This document shows, one piece after another, positions 48,548-60,918 of a stretch of 64,000 nt of DNA; position 1 is the stretch's first letter, and each line of letters begins with the position of its first letter. The DNA is taken from positions 1,426,001 through 1,490,000 of the forward strand of contig JANTQA010000032.1 in NCBI GenBank assembly GCA_027625915.1, read 5' to 3'. The DNA comes from Anaeramoeba flamelloides. Lineage: Eukaryota > Metamonada > Anaeramoebidae. The notes below the pieces were generated by a model. The model was not told the DNA's origin, searched no databases, and saw only the letters and a list, made by a program, of their open reading frames with translations. The position numbers and the translations under genes are program-made.

Positions 48548-49532
48548 TAATATCATATTCACTTATTGTTATTGTCTTTTTTTTTTTTTTTTTTTTTGAT
48601 CATTTTCTGTAAAATTCTAATAGAAAAAAGAAACACAGCTTTTTTATTTTTAAATCATATCTGTCAAGTCTACATGTGATATTTTCATTAAAACTATTTT
48701 CCATTTTTATTAAAATTTTTAATCGTTATTCTGATTCACCAACATATCTATTGATGATTTTATAGTTGACAATTTGAGATATTTTTAAAATTATGTGAAA
48801 AATGCAATTTTCAAAATTCCTATAACTTGCAAATAAAGGTAGAAAATTTTTTTAAAATTTAAAAAAAATACCATTAGAAATTATTTTTAATAAAGTACAA
48901 AAAATAAGTATTGTGAAATTTTCTTAATAGTTTTAAACATGTAATTGAAAGCTTCTAGGTAATATTTTTTTTATCAAATAATCCAATCTATTCAAAGAAA
49001 ATAATATTCACATTATTTTAAAATATTTCCAATTCTAACTAAAAGTTTCCTTATCTGCTACTCTCCCTTAAACTTTTCTAAAATTCTATTTCTTTCAATA
49101 CAACAAAAAATATCTCACTATTTTTATTATCCAAAATTACACATCCAAGGATAACGATCAAAACTTTATTGCAAAATATTTTGAATTATATCTCAAAGTA
49201 ATCAAATTATCTCTTTTGCTTAAAACTTCAAAGTATACTTTATCTTAATACTAACAACAAACAATGTAAAAAGTGTCTCTTGAGTCAAACCAGTTCTCCT
49301 AAAAACATTTTAAAAATGAAATTATTCTTTGTTCCAGGTGAAATTTGAGTATTTCTTCAATTAAAAGATTTTGTTGGTTTCAATGCCTATAGGATCTTTT
49401 TTCATGTAAAAACCACGAACTATATAACAAAATACTTGATTTAAAAAAATAATTCTTTCTTTCCAATCATTTTTTGTTATTTTTGCTGTTTCAAAACCAA
49501 AAAATAAAAATTTATTTTAAAAAGGTTTTTTA

Positions 49533-49565
<33 letters not shown>

Positions 49566-49594
49566 ACATAATAAAAAAAGAAACAACACCTTAA

Positions 49595-52500
49595 ATGTAT
49601 GAAACTGAAAATTCAGAAACTGACACAAACCTCGATTTAATTCCAGATGAATTTTCAAAATGGTCACCTATTTTATCCCCTAATTCACGAACTATGTTCA
49701 ATTCAAGACCAAATTCTGCACCACCAAACCCAATTTTTGAAGTAAGTTTAACAGACAAAATTTTAGTCTTTTATATTCACTCTTCTTACTCTTCTTTTTT
49801 GTTCGATTCTGATCAACAACCACACTCTATTTTTTATTGCTTTTAAAAAAAAAAATTCTTTTGGGTTTTTTCAAACAACAAAAAATTAAAGCATATCCGA
49901 AATCAAAAAATTAAAAATGGAATGACTAATTTTAATAAACACGATTCAGGACAGGTCTAAAATTTGAACAAATTCAGTTATTTAATACTTTTCAATTAAT
50001 GTTATTAATTTTAATTCGATTCTAATTTTTTGAAAAAATTCAACCCCTCAATCAAAAACATTTTAAAAATACCATTAATGTGTTAGTTTTCAGCAAAACC
50101 AAGAATTCTACTTTGATTTTTTTGAAAAAAATTGTTCTGTTCTTTTTTCTGTTTATTCGGAAAAAAAAGAAATGTAAAAAAAAGAAATGAAAAAAAAAAA
50201 AAAAAAAACAATTTTTTTAACACACTTATAAAACTAATTCTTTTTTTAACAACATAAAATAATAAACCTCACTTCAAACCATATTAAAGAGTGCGTTTTT
50301 TTCTCCAAGTTCGACTGACGAAGATGAAACAAAGTTTGATTCAGAATCTTTAAATATTTCATTAAGCCCACTGAGAAATTCAAAACAATCAAGAAAAAAA
50401 TCATTTTTAAGAAGATCCTCAAATTCAAGATCACCAAAACTTTCACCGCTTTCAAACACAGGTAAATTCCACAATCAACAATCTAAAATTTTTTCATTTA
50501 TTTCTTTTTGTATTTTAAATTTTTTTAATTTTCCAAATCCGAACCCAAGACAATTTTAGGATAAGCACAATTTTAGACATACTTTTTTTTCATCCTTAAA
50601 ACAAAACAAAACCAAAACAAAGCAAAACAAAGCAAAACAAAACAAAACAAATTTTCTGCAATGAAACAGTATTCAAAATCCACTTAAGGAATGAATGTAA
50701 AAAATTGAAGAACAGCTAAAGCCTGTTTTTTAAAAAACTTTTCCAAAAAAGTTTTTTTAATAAATGTGTACCCTGAAAATATGATTTACTAAAGTTTGTC
50801 TTTAACTATTTTGTTAGAGACTTTTTGAAAACTGTTTTGTTACACTTTTTTTAACATTACACTAAATATCAAACTAAATTTTAACATCTTTTTTTTTTTC
50901 CTTCTCATTTATCGAAACATTTTGGTTTACCACAAGCTAATTGAATTAAAAAAAAAAAATATATTCAATCTCTGGATTACAGCAATTTTAAAAAGATTAG
51001 CATTAAAATTTTTCAAAAGTGTCTCAAATCACTTAAAAGAGTTAGTCAACTAGTTTAAGCAACACTTTTTTAAAACTTTTTTCCCTCACTTTTTTAAAAC
51101 ATATTTAAGTGATTTAATAAAAGATTTTATTAATAAGTGAGATGAAAAACAAATACCAATTTTAATTCATAGATTATTGATTTATACAATAAAAAAAAAA
51201 CTTGACGGAAAATTTTTTGATTTTAACCCAAATTCAAAGTTTTTTAACACACCAAAATTCAATTTTTGAAAAAAAAATCTTATTTAATCAATTCTAGAAG
51301 ATACACTAAATCAAAACCATTAACTAATTGGAATGTTAACAATTGTTTATAATTAGCAATACACACAAAATAAAAAATAATAATTATCAATACAAATAAA
51401 TTATCGAGTGTGTTAAAAATTTTTGAGAGAGCAAAACAAAAAAATACATAGGTGAATATGTTTAAATATACTAACAATTATTAATTGATCAAATTGTTAG
51501 ATACCCTCAATTAATTTTATTTGAGTTTCAGTCAAGTGGGGTTCTATTTATAAAAACTCAACTTTAACCTAATATTAACCGATTCAAAAAAATTCCCGAT
51601 AGAAGAAAATAGGTTACGTAATTCAAAAAATGAAAAGAAAACAAAAAACGAAAAAAAACAAAAAAAAATGATTTTCAAATCTTTCAAACAATGAAAATTA
51701 TTTCCGAACTAAATGAAAATGTATTATTGTGATTATTTTAACTTCCAAAAAATGTGAATTTTAGTTTGTGTTCCTAAAATAGTATGATACAAGTTTTCCA
51801 ACTATTTTAAAGAAAACTTTTTTTTTGTAAAAAGTTTTTCAAATAACCATATTAATCACAAAAAATAACAACAAAAATAATATGAATAATAATAATTGCT
51901 TCCAATTCTTATCTTCTCTGAAAAATTTCACCTTTATTGATTATTCTTATAACTTTTCTAATTCAACAAAAAAAAAAAAAATTATTAATTATTTTTCTTC
52001 TTAACACAAAAATTAAAAAAATAATAAATAACAACATTCATTTACAATATTATTGATAATTATAATTAGGAAGAAGAAAAATTAAAACAATACCTGTTGA
52101 GCAATTACTTCTTCAATCATTATCACTTGACAATTCACAAAAGAGATTAAAGAAACCCAAAATTAAACCATTGACTGGAATTAGAATCATTGGGCACACT
52201 GAAAGGACGAGATTTGAAAAGAATAAATTCAAAAAAAGCTTTCAATTAGTTGAAGAATTAGATCAAGAAACGAAGAAAACACAAACAAAGAATATGAAAA
52301 ATACAGATTTACAGTTAAAAAAAAATTCAAAAAAACACAATAATACTAAAAAATTAACTAATAATAATAACAACAATAAAAGTGAAACCGATAATAAATT
52401 AAATAATCAAGACGATCATGAACAGAATGGTAATGATTTAGATTCGTCTGAAAATGTTTCTACTAATTTGAAAATTGAAAAAAAAAAGAAAGAAAAAAAA

Positions 52501-55500
52501 AAATCTCAACGACTTGGTGTAGAAATTGAAAAAGTTGAAAAGCCGCCAGAAATCATTAGAAAGACGCCATTTAGCCCCCCTCCTTTTAGAAAAAATGTTT
52601 GGTTTGAAAAAAAAACAACAACAGATAATAATGTTTCTAGAAATGTTTGGTTGAGCAGTGAGGATTTAATCACCACAGAATCAAATCGTTCTGAAACCAC
52701 TCAAAATGAATTTAACTCCTCAAGTGATTTTGGTTTCAATCAACCCAAAAATAATACATTTCGTTCAAATTATTCCTCTCAGAAGCAAAACAAAAATCTA
52801 ATTTCCTCTTTAAATCAAAGAATAACTCCAGTTTTATCGATAAACGGGGGCTCTATGTCAAGAGTATTCCACCCACCTTTTATTAATAAAATGGCAAATA
52901 CACAAAAAAGTATACAAAAGCCAAAAAAAATTCTTCATAATGGACGAAAAAATAAAAATAAAAAAAATCACATCCATCAAAATAATAACAATACAAATCT
53001 TCAAAAAAAGGAATTAGAAAATGTAGAAAACTTTAAAATAAAATCAAAAAGAACAAAGCAAAATGAGATTAATAATGAGAAACAAGGACAAAGTCAAAAT
53101 GGTTTCAAAGCAATAAATATTAAAGAAAAAGAAACCGAAACAGAAAAAGATAAAGAAGAAAAGGAAGGAGAAGAAGAAAATAAAAATAATAATGAAAATA
53201 ATAAAAGTAATAACAACAACAATAATGGAAATCAAATTCAAAATGAAAATATAAATGAAAATATTAATCAAATGGAAAAACAAAAAAAGAAAATAAAAAA
53301 AGGAAAAAAAATTCAAGAAAATGAACAAGAAAAATTTGATCTAAATAATAATCAAAATTCTTATTTGAATAATCGAAAAAGCAATCAAAATTATAATAAA
53401 AATGATCAAAATTTTTATAATCAAAAAAATTATTATTTATCTCATCAATTTCCATCACAATATAATTATCTTGAACAACAACAAAAGCATCAGCAGCAGC
53501 AACAACAACAGCAGCAGCGTAATCGAAACCGACAACAACAAAAACAACAAAAGCCACTTCAACAAGAAAATTATCAAATGAATTATAAAAATAATCAACA
53601 AAGACCAATTTATCAATATTCGAATAACATAAATGATCATATTCCTTACCAATTAAAATCAAATTCATATAATCCACAAAATTTTGAAATTGATCCTTTT
53701 CAAGAATTTAATGAATCAAAGCGAGGTATAATTTTATAAAAATCAATTTTTCTTTTCTTTTTTTTGTTTTTTTTTTTTTATTGCTTTTTTTTAAAATTTG
53801 ATTTCTGTGTTTATTGTTTTGATTTGGAAACAATCCCCTTGTTATAATCTGAGTTTGGCCTGGAAGAACGAAAAAAATGAGATTGTTCGAAGTGACATAA
53901 GATGATATTAATCGTCGTTCTTCGAACTCCTCAATATCATCTTAGCACCAGAACAATCTCATTATTTTGAGTCTGGAAGGAGAACCAAAACGAAGAATTA
54001 TAAAAGGTGATTGTTGAACAAATGAAACAATATGAGATGCTATTTATTTTTTAACTCGGGATCTAACTCGTCAAAACAACAAACAAACAAATAAATTTAA
54101 CCGAAACAAGTAATTTGTTATTTTTTAATTGTACTTTGATGAACTTACTCTTCAAAGGATCTCATTCTCTCTCAATGTATTTAGTGAAAAGATTGAAGTT
54201 AAATTTTGAATTTTCATCGTCGGTGACAAAACTTGGTTTAAATTTTCTAGAGATAAACTAGATTGTTCATCCATTCAAGAGATCTATCTCCGCTTTTATT
54301 TTCCGTTTGTCAGCCAATTCTCGAAAACGATCAAACTTAAAAATCTTCATGCATCTCTTGGTGTTCTTGACTATGAAGTATTTTGAACAGTACTTAAAAA
54401 TTTCTTAACTTGACAGAGTAAAAAAAAATGTTTTTTTTTTTTTTTTTTTCCATAAATGATCATTTATTTTTTTCCCCTTTCCAAAAAACCTCTTATAAAT
54501 GGTCTCTTCTCTCCTTTTTTCTAAGAAAAAAGAGAACAAACAAAATTTTTTTTTTTAAAAATGATATTGCTTTTTTTTGGAAAAGAGAAAAAAACAAAGT
54601 TTGTAAATAGACATTTTTTTCAATAAAGAAATGGAATTTATTCTTTTTCCAAACTTTCCCCAAATGATCAAGCACTTTTTTTTTAGTTTTTATTGAACAA
54701 GTATTTTGGTTCCTTTGACCAAAATATGTGTTCAACTGGTTTTAAATTGAGACATTGGCAAATCTCAGTGTTATCAATTAAACAACGTCGTAAATAAAAA
54801 TTTCAAAGTACAGTTAAATAACTTTAAATATCAGATTTAAAGACAAAATTATTGGTAAAATACATCTTAATTCACTTTGTTAGAATTGGAAATAAGAAGA
54901 TCAGAAAATTCCCAAACTTTGCCTAATAATACAATGAATTCTCAAAATCTTTCCACAACAACTACAATGCTATCCTAAACTTTTAAGCGTTCTAATCTCT
55001 TTCTTATCTGTAGTTATCTAAAATTATTTAATTAAATTTTCTCAAAGAAAAAGTTTATGTTTAAAAAAAAATAAATAGCATTATTATTATTTTTTTTTTT
55101 AAAATTGATATTAATTTATAATTTTTTGTTTTTATTCTCAAATTAAAATTGATATTAATTTATAATTTTTTGTTTTTATTTTCAAATTAAAATTAGGCTA
55201 TTTAGGAAACAATGGAAATAACAATTCAAAAAACCAAAACTTTGAAAAAAATTGGAATCAAAATCAAATTTTAAATTCGCCCCCACAAAGTTACCAAAAT
55301 AATTTCCCTTCAAATAACTATACCAATCAACGATATGAAAATCCACTTTTGAGCATTTCGGGCACCGGGTCGGGTTTTATTCCTTATAATGAGCAAGTAT
55401 TCCGAGGTAGAAATAGAAACCATCGATCACCACAAAGAAATAATAAATTTAATCATAAAAATCATAATAATAATTATAACAAAAATAATCATAATAAACA

Positions 55501-58500
55501 AAAATTAAAATATAATAAACCAACAAATAGAATTAATAATCAACAAATTAAATATATTCCAAATAATAACAATAATACCAATCATAATAATTTCGGATCG
55601 AATTCTTATGATCCAAAATACCAAAATAATTATTTAAATAATGATATCCAATATAATTTTAATAATTATAATAATAGCAATAACCAAAGAAATTTAATAC
55701 AACCACAATTTAGAAATCAAAGAATGCAAAGAAAGCAAAGGAACTGGAACCAAAACCAAAATTACAATCAAAATTTAACAAATAATATTAATATGAATAC
55801 CAATATGAATAAAAATATGAATAACAACAATAAAACAATTTCATCTTACGTTATGAATAATTTGGAATCTCAAGAAAATGAATTAAATTATGAATTAGAA
55901 GACATTTTAGACGATATTATTGAATTGAGTAAACATCAATTTGGTTCAAGATTTATTCAAAAAAAAATTGAAACAGCCTCCTTTGAAGTGAAAAATAAAG
56001 TATTTGATAAAATTAGACCAGTGATAGTTCATTTGATGAAAGATCTTTTTGGAAATTATGTTATTCAAAAATTTTTTGATTATGGTAAAATTAATTTTTT
56101 TTATTTTATTTTTATTTTTGTTTTATTTATTATTGAATGGAGGTGATTCAACAAAATTTCCTCCATGTTTGCCGTTAGGTTTTTTTTACTTTTTGAAATA
56201 AAAAGAAAATTTATTAAAATTTTCGGTTTCATTTCAAAAATTAAAAAAAACCTAGGACACTCTACGGCACTTGATGGTAGTTCCTTAAACTCTTTGATCT
56301 ATTTTTAGGCATTTTTATTGTTTTAAAAAAATTATAATAAAATCAAAATCACAAAATCATATTAAATAACCGATAAAATGAAAATATTATAAAATGAATC
56401 TAATATATGATTAAAAAATTTTCGTCTAATTCTCTACATATACTCCTAAAAATATAAAGAAAAAGAAAAATACAATTTCAAAGCATTAATTAAAATATTG
56501 TAAATCATGATTCAAAGGTTGTAAAAAAGTGTTAAATTCATTCTTGAAAATTGTAATAATTAATTCTGAACTATTATCACAAAATTGAAATTTTTTTTTT
56601 TTTTTAATTTGTATTTTCCAATTCGAAAATTTTTTTATTTTGTCTTTTCCAATTCGAAAATTTTTTTCAACACACTTATAAAAATTTTCATGTTTTATTC
56701 TATAACAATACACAATATATTTTTAATATTTCATTTTAATAGGTTCGAAAGAGCAGATAGCTGAATTGATGAATTTAATGAAAGGAAATATTTTGGAATT
56801 TTCATTAGATACTTATTCCTGTAGAGTTGTGCAAAAAGCATTTGAAGTTGTTGAATTGGAACACTTAAAAATAATGGTTGAAGAATTAAAAGACGATATC
56901 TTAAATTTAGTTCAAAATCAAAATGGTAATCATGTTTTACAAAAGTGTATTGAAACCGTTCCTAGCGAAGAAATTGGATTTATCGTAGAAATTTTTTCTG
57001 AAAGAATTGATCAATTAAGTCGACATTGTTTTGGTTGTAGAGTTGTCCAAAGAATAATTAAATATTGTAAAGGGGAATTTGTTGTAAGATTTTTTTTATT
57101 TTTATTTTATTTTTTTATTATCATTGCTTGTATTCCTTAACATAAGTGATAATCAATTTTTTTCAAATGTGAAAAATATTAAAATGTATAAAACTTGATT
57201 GTTTGTTTCCTTTGATACTAAGATCAGCTAGGTGGTAGATTTGACTGAATACTCATTATAAAAATGATCACTCAAATTTTTTGACAAAGTTTTTTAAAAA
57301 ATTCGTTAATGTTTATTTGGGTGGTTAAGGTTAACAGTATTTTGATTCAATTTTTTTTAATCCACAGTTTAGAAGTTTTTATAAAATAATAACTAATTTT
57401 TCATCAAATAATTTCTCGAAACATTGTCGAAAACTATTTTCATTATCAAAATTTTCCGTTGGATGATGAGATAATATATTGTTTTGATTTCCTTTTCTTC
57501 TTTAAAATCTTAAAGTTCGATGTTTTGAAAATTTTAAGCGCAACTTTTATCTTTTTCTTTTTGATAAATTATCTTTTTCTTTTTGATAAATTATCTTATT
57601 CTGATTAGGGTTAGAATAATTTCATAATGTCTATGATTAATTATTATTTTTTTTTCTTGTTTTTGATTGTAAATTTTTTTTCCTTCTTTTGGAATCTTGT
57701 AAAATTGGTTCATCAATATAATCAGAATTAGATTCAGAATCTGTCTCAAAAACCTCTTTTAATTAAAATTATATTCTCAAATTTGAAGATAAATTTTGAT
57801 TCAGTACATTTGGACTTTATGTTAACATACTATTAGCAATTTGTGTTAAAGGTTCAAATTATTCATTATCAGAGTTTTTTTAAGAGAGAAGGTAACTCTA
57901 AAAAAAAATAAAAATTTAATAAGAAATAGGTTTTTAAAAATGTAAAATAGAGAGTTAAATGCGTAGTTTTTAGTCATAATAAATTAAGCAGAGAATTTTT
58001 TTTTTTTTGAAAGAAAAAACAAAAAAATTATCATTATGGTATTCTAGTAAAAATAGGTCTTCAAATTTTTTTGTACAGAGCAAGAAATACTAAGAAATCT
58101 TAAGCAATTTTATTAGATTAGAGAGCTGAAATATTATTCGAAATAGGTGACGAGAATTTTTAATTTTTTCCCTTTTAAAATGATTTTTATTTACTTAACA
58201 CAAAGATAAAACAAGGTAACTGCTCAACTATTATAAATTAACCCCTTTTAAACTGAATTATTCAATGAATTATTGTTTTTGCATTATCATTTCTATTTTG
58301 TTTAAAAATATATGCAAAAATGAGTACATTGTCCCCGTAAAAAACATAAAAATGATTTTAATAGTAATTCAAATAATATGTTGACTTAGATTGAATTTTT
58401 TTTACTCATAATATTCATTAAACTTTCCATTTTACTTTTTTATTGATTGTTTCAAACAAAATAGTATTTTAGAATTGCTTTTTTAAAAATAGGAATTGGG

Positions 58501-59247
58501 TTATTTTACATTTTGATAACCAATTATTTCTCGTAAATACATACTTTGACGGATATTAAAACAATCTTGTTGTTAAATTCTTTATTACGTTTAACAAAAA
58601 AATTATTTTTTTCAAAAAAATAACTCATATCGTAACAAAAGACTTTAATTAAAAAATATATCTAATATTTATTATATTTTTTATTTAAATTTATTCCTTG
58701 GCTTCATTTAAATTAATCAAAATACTTTTTTTGTATTATGTTTTTTTTATTTTTTATTTTTAATCCTTTATTTTTTAATCAAACTAAAAATAAAAAATAA
58801 CCATAGCTAGGAATTTTAAACCATGTATTAAGTATGGTACCAAGTTTTGTTACAGATCAATATGGAAATTATATCATTCAATTTTTATTAACAGATGGAA
58901 CAAAAGAGCAAAAATCATTAATTATTGAAAAAATAATTCCAATTGTTGGATCATTAAGTCTTCATAAATTCGCTTCAAATGTTGTTGAAAAGTGCTTAAT
59001 TTATGGCTCTATTCAAGACAAATCCCGCATGATTGAAAAGGTTTTAGAAAATGATGGACAAGCTTTGGATCAAATGATGAAGGACAAATATGGTAATTAT
59101 GTTGTACAAAAAATGATCGATAAAGGCAACGAAAAAGACCGAAAAAAATTAATCAAAGTAATAAAACCTCGTTTAAATGAATTATCAAGATATACCTTTG
59201 GAAAGCATATTGTAGAAAAAATGAAAAAAATCCAAGGTTATATTTAA
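49595..59247 (+). CDS. Pumilio/PUF-family RNA-binding protein, 1214 aa, six exons
   Basis: Sequence-specific mRNA 3'-UTR binder controlling translation and decay in the cytoplasm. Exons: 49595-49741, 50290-50461, 52070-53725, 55197-56084, 56743-57083, 58807-59247; all introns GT-AG, phases agree and the total is 1215 codons. Residues 1 to about 880 are low complexity (Ser/Asn, K/E and Q/N tracts, with FSPPPFRKNVWFE and NVWLSSEDL islands). The Pumilio homology domain is about 885-1214 with eight repeats whose base-contact triplets are SR..Q, NY..Q, CR..Q, NH..Q, CR..Q, NY..Q, SN..E, NY..Q, followed by the C-terminal pseudo-repeat (YTFGKHIVEKM). Exon 6 uses the acceptor CCATAG|CTAGGA; the next AG, four bases on, would be out of phase, and the chosen one restores the 22-residue spacing between repeats 5 and 6 seen in animal Pumilio. 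The start at 49595 is the first ATG of the frame; further upstream exons cannot be excluded. Confidence 0.9.
50462..52069 (+). other. Pumilio intron 2 (1608 bp)
   Basis: Donor GTAAAT, acceptor ATTATAATTAG. Contains an AAAAC/AAAGC-type microsatellite (about 50591-50651) and a copy of the degenerate ~1-kb family (51185-51790). No gene inside. Intron 1 (49742-50289, 548 bp) shows nothing notable beyond A/T runs. Confidence 0.7.
51185..51790 (+). repeat. Degenerate ~1-kb interspersed family, intronic copy
   Basis: Collinear with 34136-34700: AATTCTAGAAGATACACTAA, TAACTAATTGGAATGTTAAC, GAGAGAGCAAAACAAAAAAA and TTTTATTTGAGTTTC. It lies in the sense orientation within Pumilio intron 2. Confidence 0.55.
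53726..55196 (+). other. Pumilio intron 3 (1471 bp) with a GC-richer island
   Basis: Donor GTATAA, acceptor AAATTAG. 53820-54410 is visibly less AT-rich than any other non-coding stretch here. It contains a two-part hairpin (AATGAGATTGTTC at 53876-53888 with GAACAATCTCATT at 53951-53963, and inside it AAGATGATATT at 53899-53909 with AATATCATCTT at 53933-53943). On the minus strand a frame running from about 54410 to 54120 reads like protein but is broken by three stops. The remainder (54420-55196) is homopolymer-rich. Confidence 0.7.
55101..55188 (+). repeat. 44-bp tandem duplication at the intron 3 acceptor
   Basis: Two units (55101-55144, 55145-55188) of AAAATTGATATTAATTTATA followed by a T-rich stretch and CTCAAATT/TTCAAATT differ by one base. 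A third unit begins at 55189 and runs into the acceptor AAAATTAG. The duplication doubles the likely branch-point and pyrimidine region. Confidence 0.85.
56168..56290. repeat. Foldback repeat, GGTTTTTTT-arm family, in Pumilio intron 4
   Basis: TTGCCGTTAGGTTTTTTTTA ... CTTTTTGAAAT pairs with ATTTCAAAAATTAAAAAAAA, CCTAGG, then ACACTCTACGGCAC. The outer GCCG and CGGC also pair. The intron (56085-56742, donor GTAAAA, acceptor TTAATAG) otherwise holds only AT-rich sequence. Confidence 0.6.
57084..58806 (+). other. Pumilio intron 5 (1723 bp)
   Basis: Donor GTT|GTAAGA, acceptor AACCATAG. It separates PUF repeat 5 from repeat 6. A short tandem repeat (TATCTTTTTCTTTTTGATAA type) lies at 57549-57600. 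I see no gene, element or RNA in the rest. Confidence 0.7.
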
Positions 59248-60886
59248 TAATTATTATAATTTAATAAATAGAGTTGATATAACGGGATATGTATTTACGT
59301 ATATGTATGTATGTACGTATTTTTTTTTTTTTTTACAATCCTTTTTTTTTTATTATTTATTTTTAATTTTTTTTCATTTTTTTATTTTTTATTTTATTTA
59401 TTTTGAACTCAATTTTTTGTGTTTTTTTTTTTTTTCCTTCATAAATTTTATTATTAAAAATAATACAATAAAACCCAAAAAAAAAATATTTCATTTTTTC
59501 TTTTTATTTTGATTAATTTTTTTTTCTATTTTTCAACGAGATATTCAAATTAATCTTTTTTAGCATTTATTTAGCTTATTTTAAAATCCAACAATCAAAA
59601 TTCAGAATTATTATTAATCATAACAAAGAAATATTCCAACAGTTTTTAAGTGTTTTTTCTACTTTACTATTCTTTGAATTTTTAAATTAGTAAAAATTTT
59701 CACTTCTTTTGGTTTTTGTTTTTTATCAGCCAATTTTCAAGTTATAAATATAAATAGGTTATTGATTTGATTTTTTTTATTCAAGTTAGATATCTTTTTG
59801 GTTGTAGGACATATATCAGTATTGGGTTTAAAAAAGTAAATAAATTTTGAATAATTGAAAAAAATAAAGAGTTTATATTTTTTATTCTGGTTAAATTTAG
59901 GAATATATATTTGGAATGTGAATTTTATTAATCTATCTAAAAATCTTTTATTTACTTTTTCTTTTTCATTTTATATTGTTCAAGAAACACAAGGTTTCTT
60001 TTAATAGGTTTTTTTTTTTTTGAAACCAGTGTTTATTTTTTGAGAAAAAGAATATTTCAAAAATTACAATTTAAAGTTTATGTAAAAAAATGAAATATAA
60101 ATGAAATTTTTAAATTTTGAACAACTTTTTTTTTTCAACACAATATTATGAAATCTATTTTTTATAGTATATTGATACGATCAATAAAGTTTGAGAATGT
60201 TTATTCTGAGTGATTTAGATTTTCCTCGTCAAAATCAAAGTTGTATATAGTATCTTTCCCATGTTTTGTTTTCATTCACTACTCTCTTAGTTGTTCGATT
60301 TTCTTAGACATGAATTGTAATATTTTTTTTTTCTTTTCAATTATTCAAAGTATAATAAAAAAATTTCAATAATTAACCTGTGTTATTCAAGATTAAATAT
60401 TATTTTTTATTATTATATTTTGAAAAGATTATGATTTTATTTGTTTGTAAATATACAAAAATGTGTGAAATGACCCAGAAAACAATCCAATGCTTTTAAT
60501 ATTTGAGTTATTACTGAATTATTAAATAATTAAGATTTTTTTATTAAGTATTATTTAAACATAATCAAATTAAAAGAAATTCAACCTTTTATATTTAAAT
60601 TTTAAAGATTTGAAAAAAGTTTTTTTGGGGCATTTTCCCTTTAAGGAACTAGTCTCTATATTTTTTTTGGCCGATTTATAAATATGGATTCCTAATCTAC
60701 AAATATGTTTAATATTGAAAATAAACAGGGGTTTTCAAATATAAGTAATTGACAAAAAAAAATCTTATTTTCTATTAAATAATAGTAAAAAAAAATAATT
60801 GAGATTATTCGATTAATTATTTACTGTTTTTCTTTTTATATTTTGTTAAAAACATGAAAAAAATTATTCAGAATTTGGTTTGAATA

Positions 60887-60918
<32 letters not shown>

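Larger units (their letters stand above)
42560..49594. other. 7-kb spacer upstream of the Pumilio gene
   Basis: No gene seen; the frame 46060-46263 (-) (67 codons) is the least unlikely but has no recognisable feature. Elements: 42677-43206, 45235-45500 (relic), 46376-46573, 46752-47465, 47784-47972 and 48073-48547, all listed. 45572-45601 and 49535-49563 are long A runs, the latter ending about 30 bp before the Pumilio start codon. 43210-45230 and 48550-49530 show nothing but AT-rich spacer. Confidence 0.7.

Noticed and set aside
53264-53677. 137-codon minus-strand frame
   Set aside because: Antisense shadow of the Asn/Gln-rich part of Pumilio exon 3.
59289-59318. TATG/TACG short tandem after the Pumilio stop as a self-binding PUF site
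   Set aside because: None of the units matches UGUANAUA exactly, so autoregulation is not supported.
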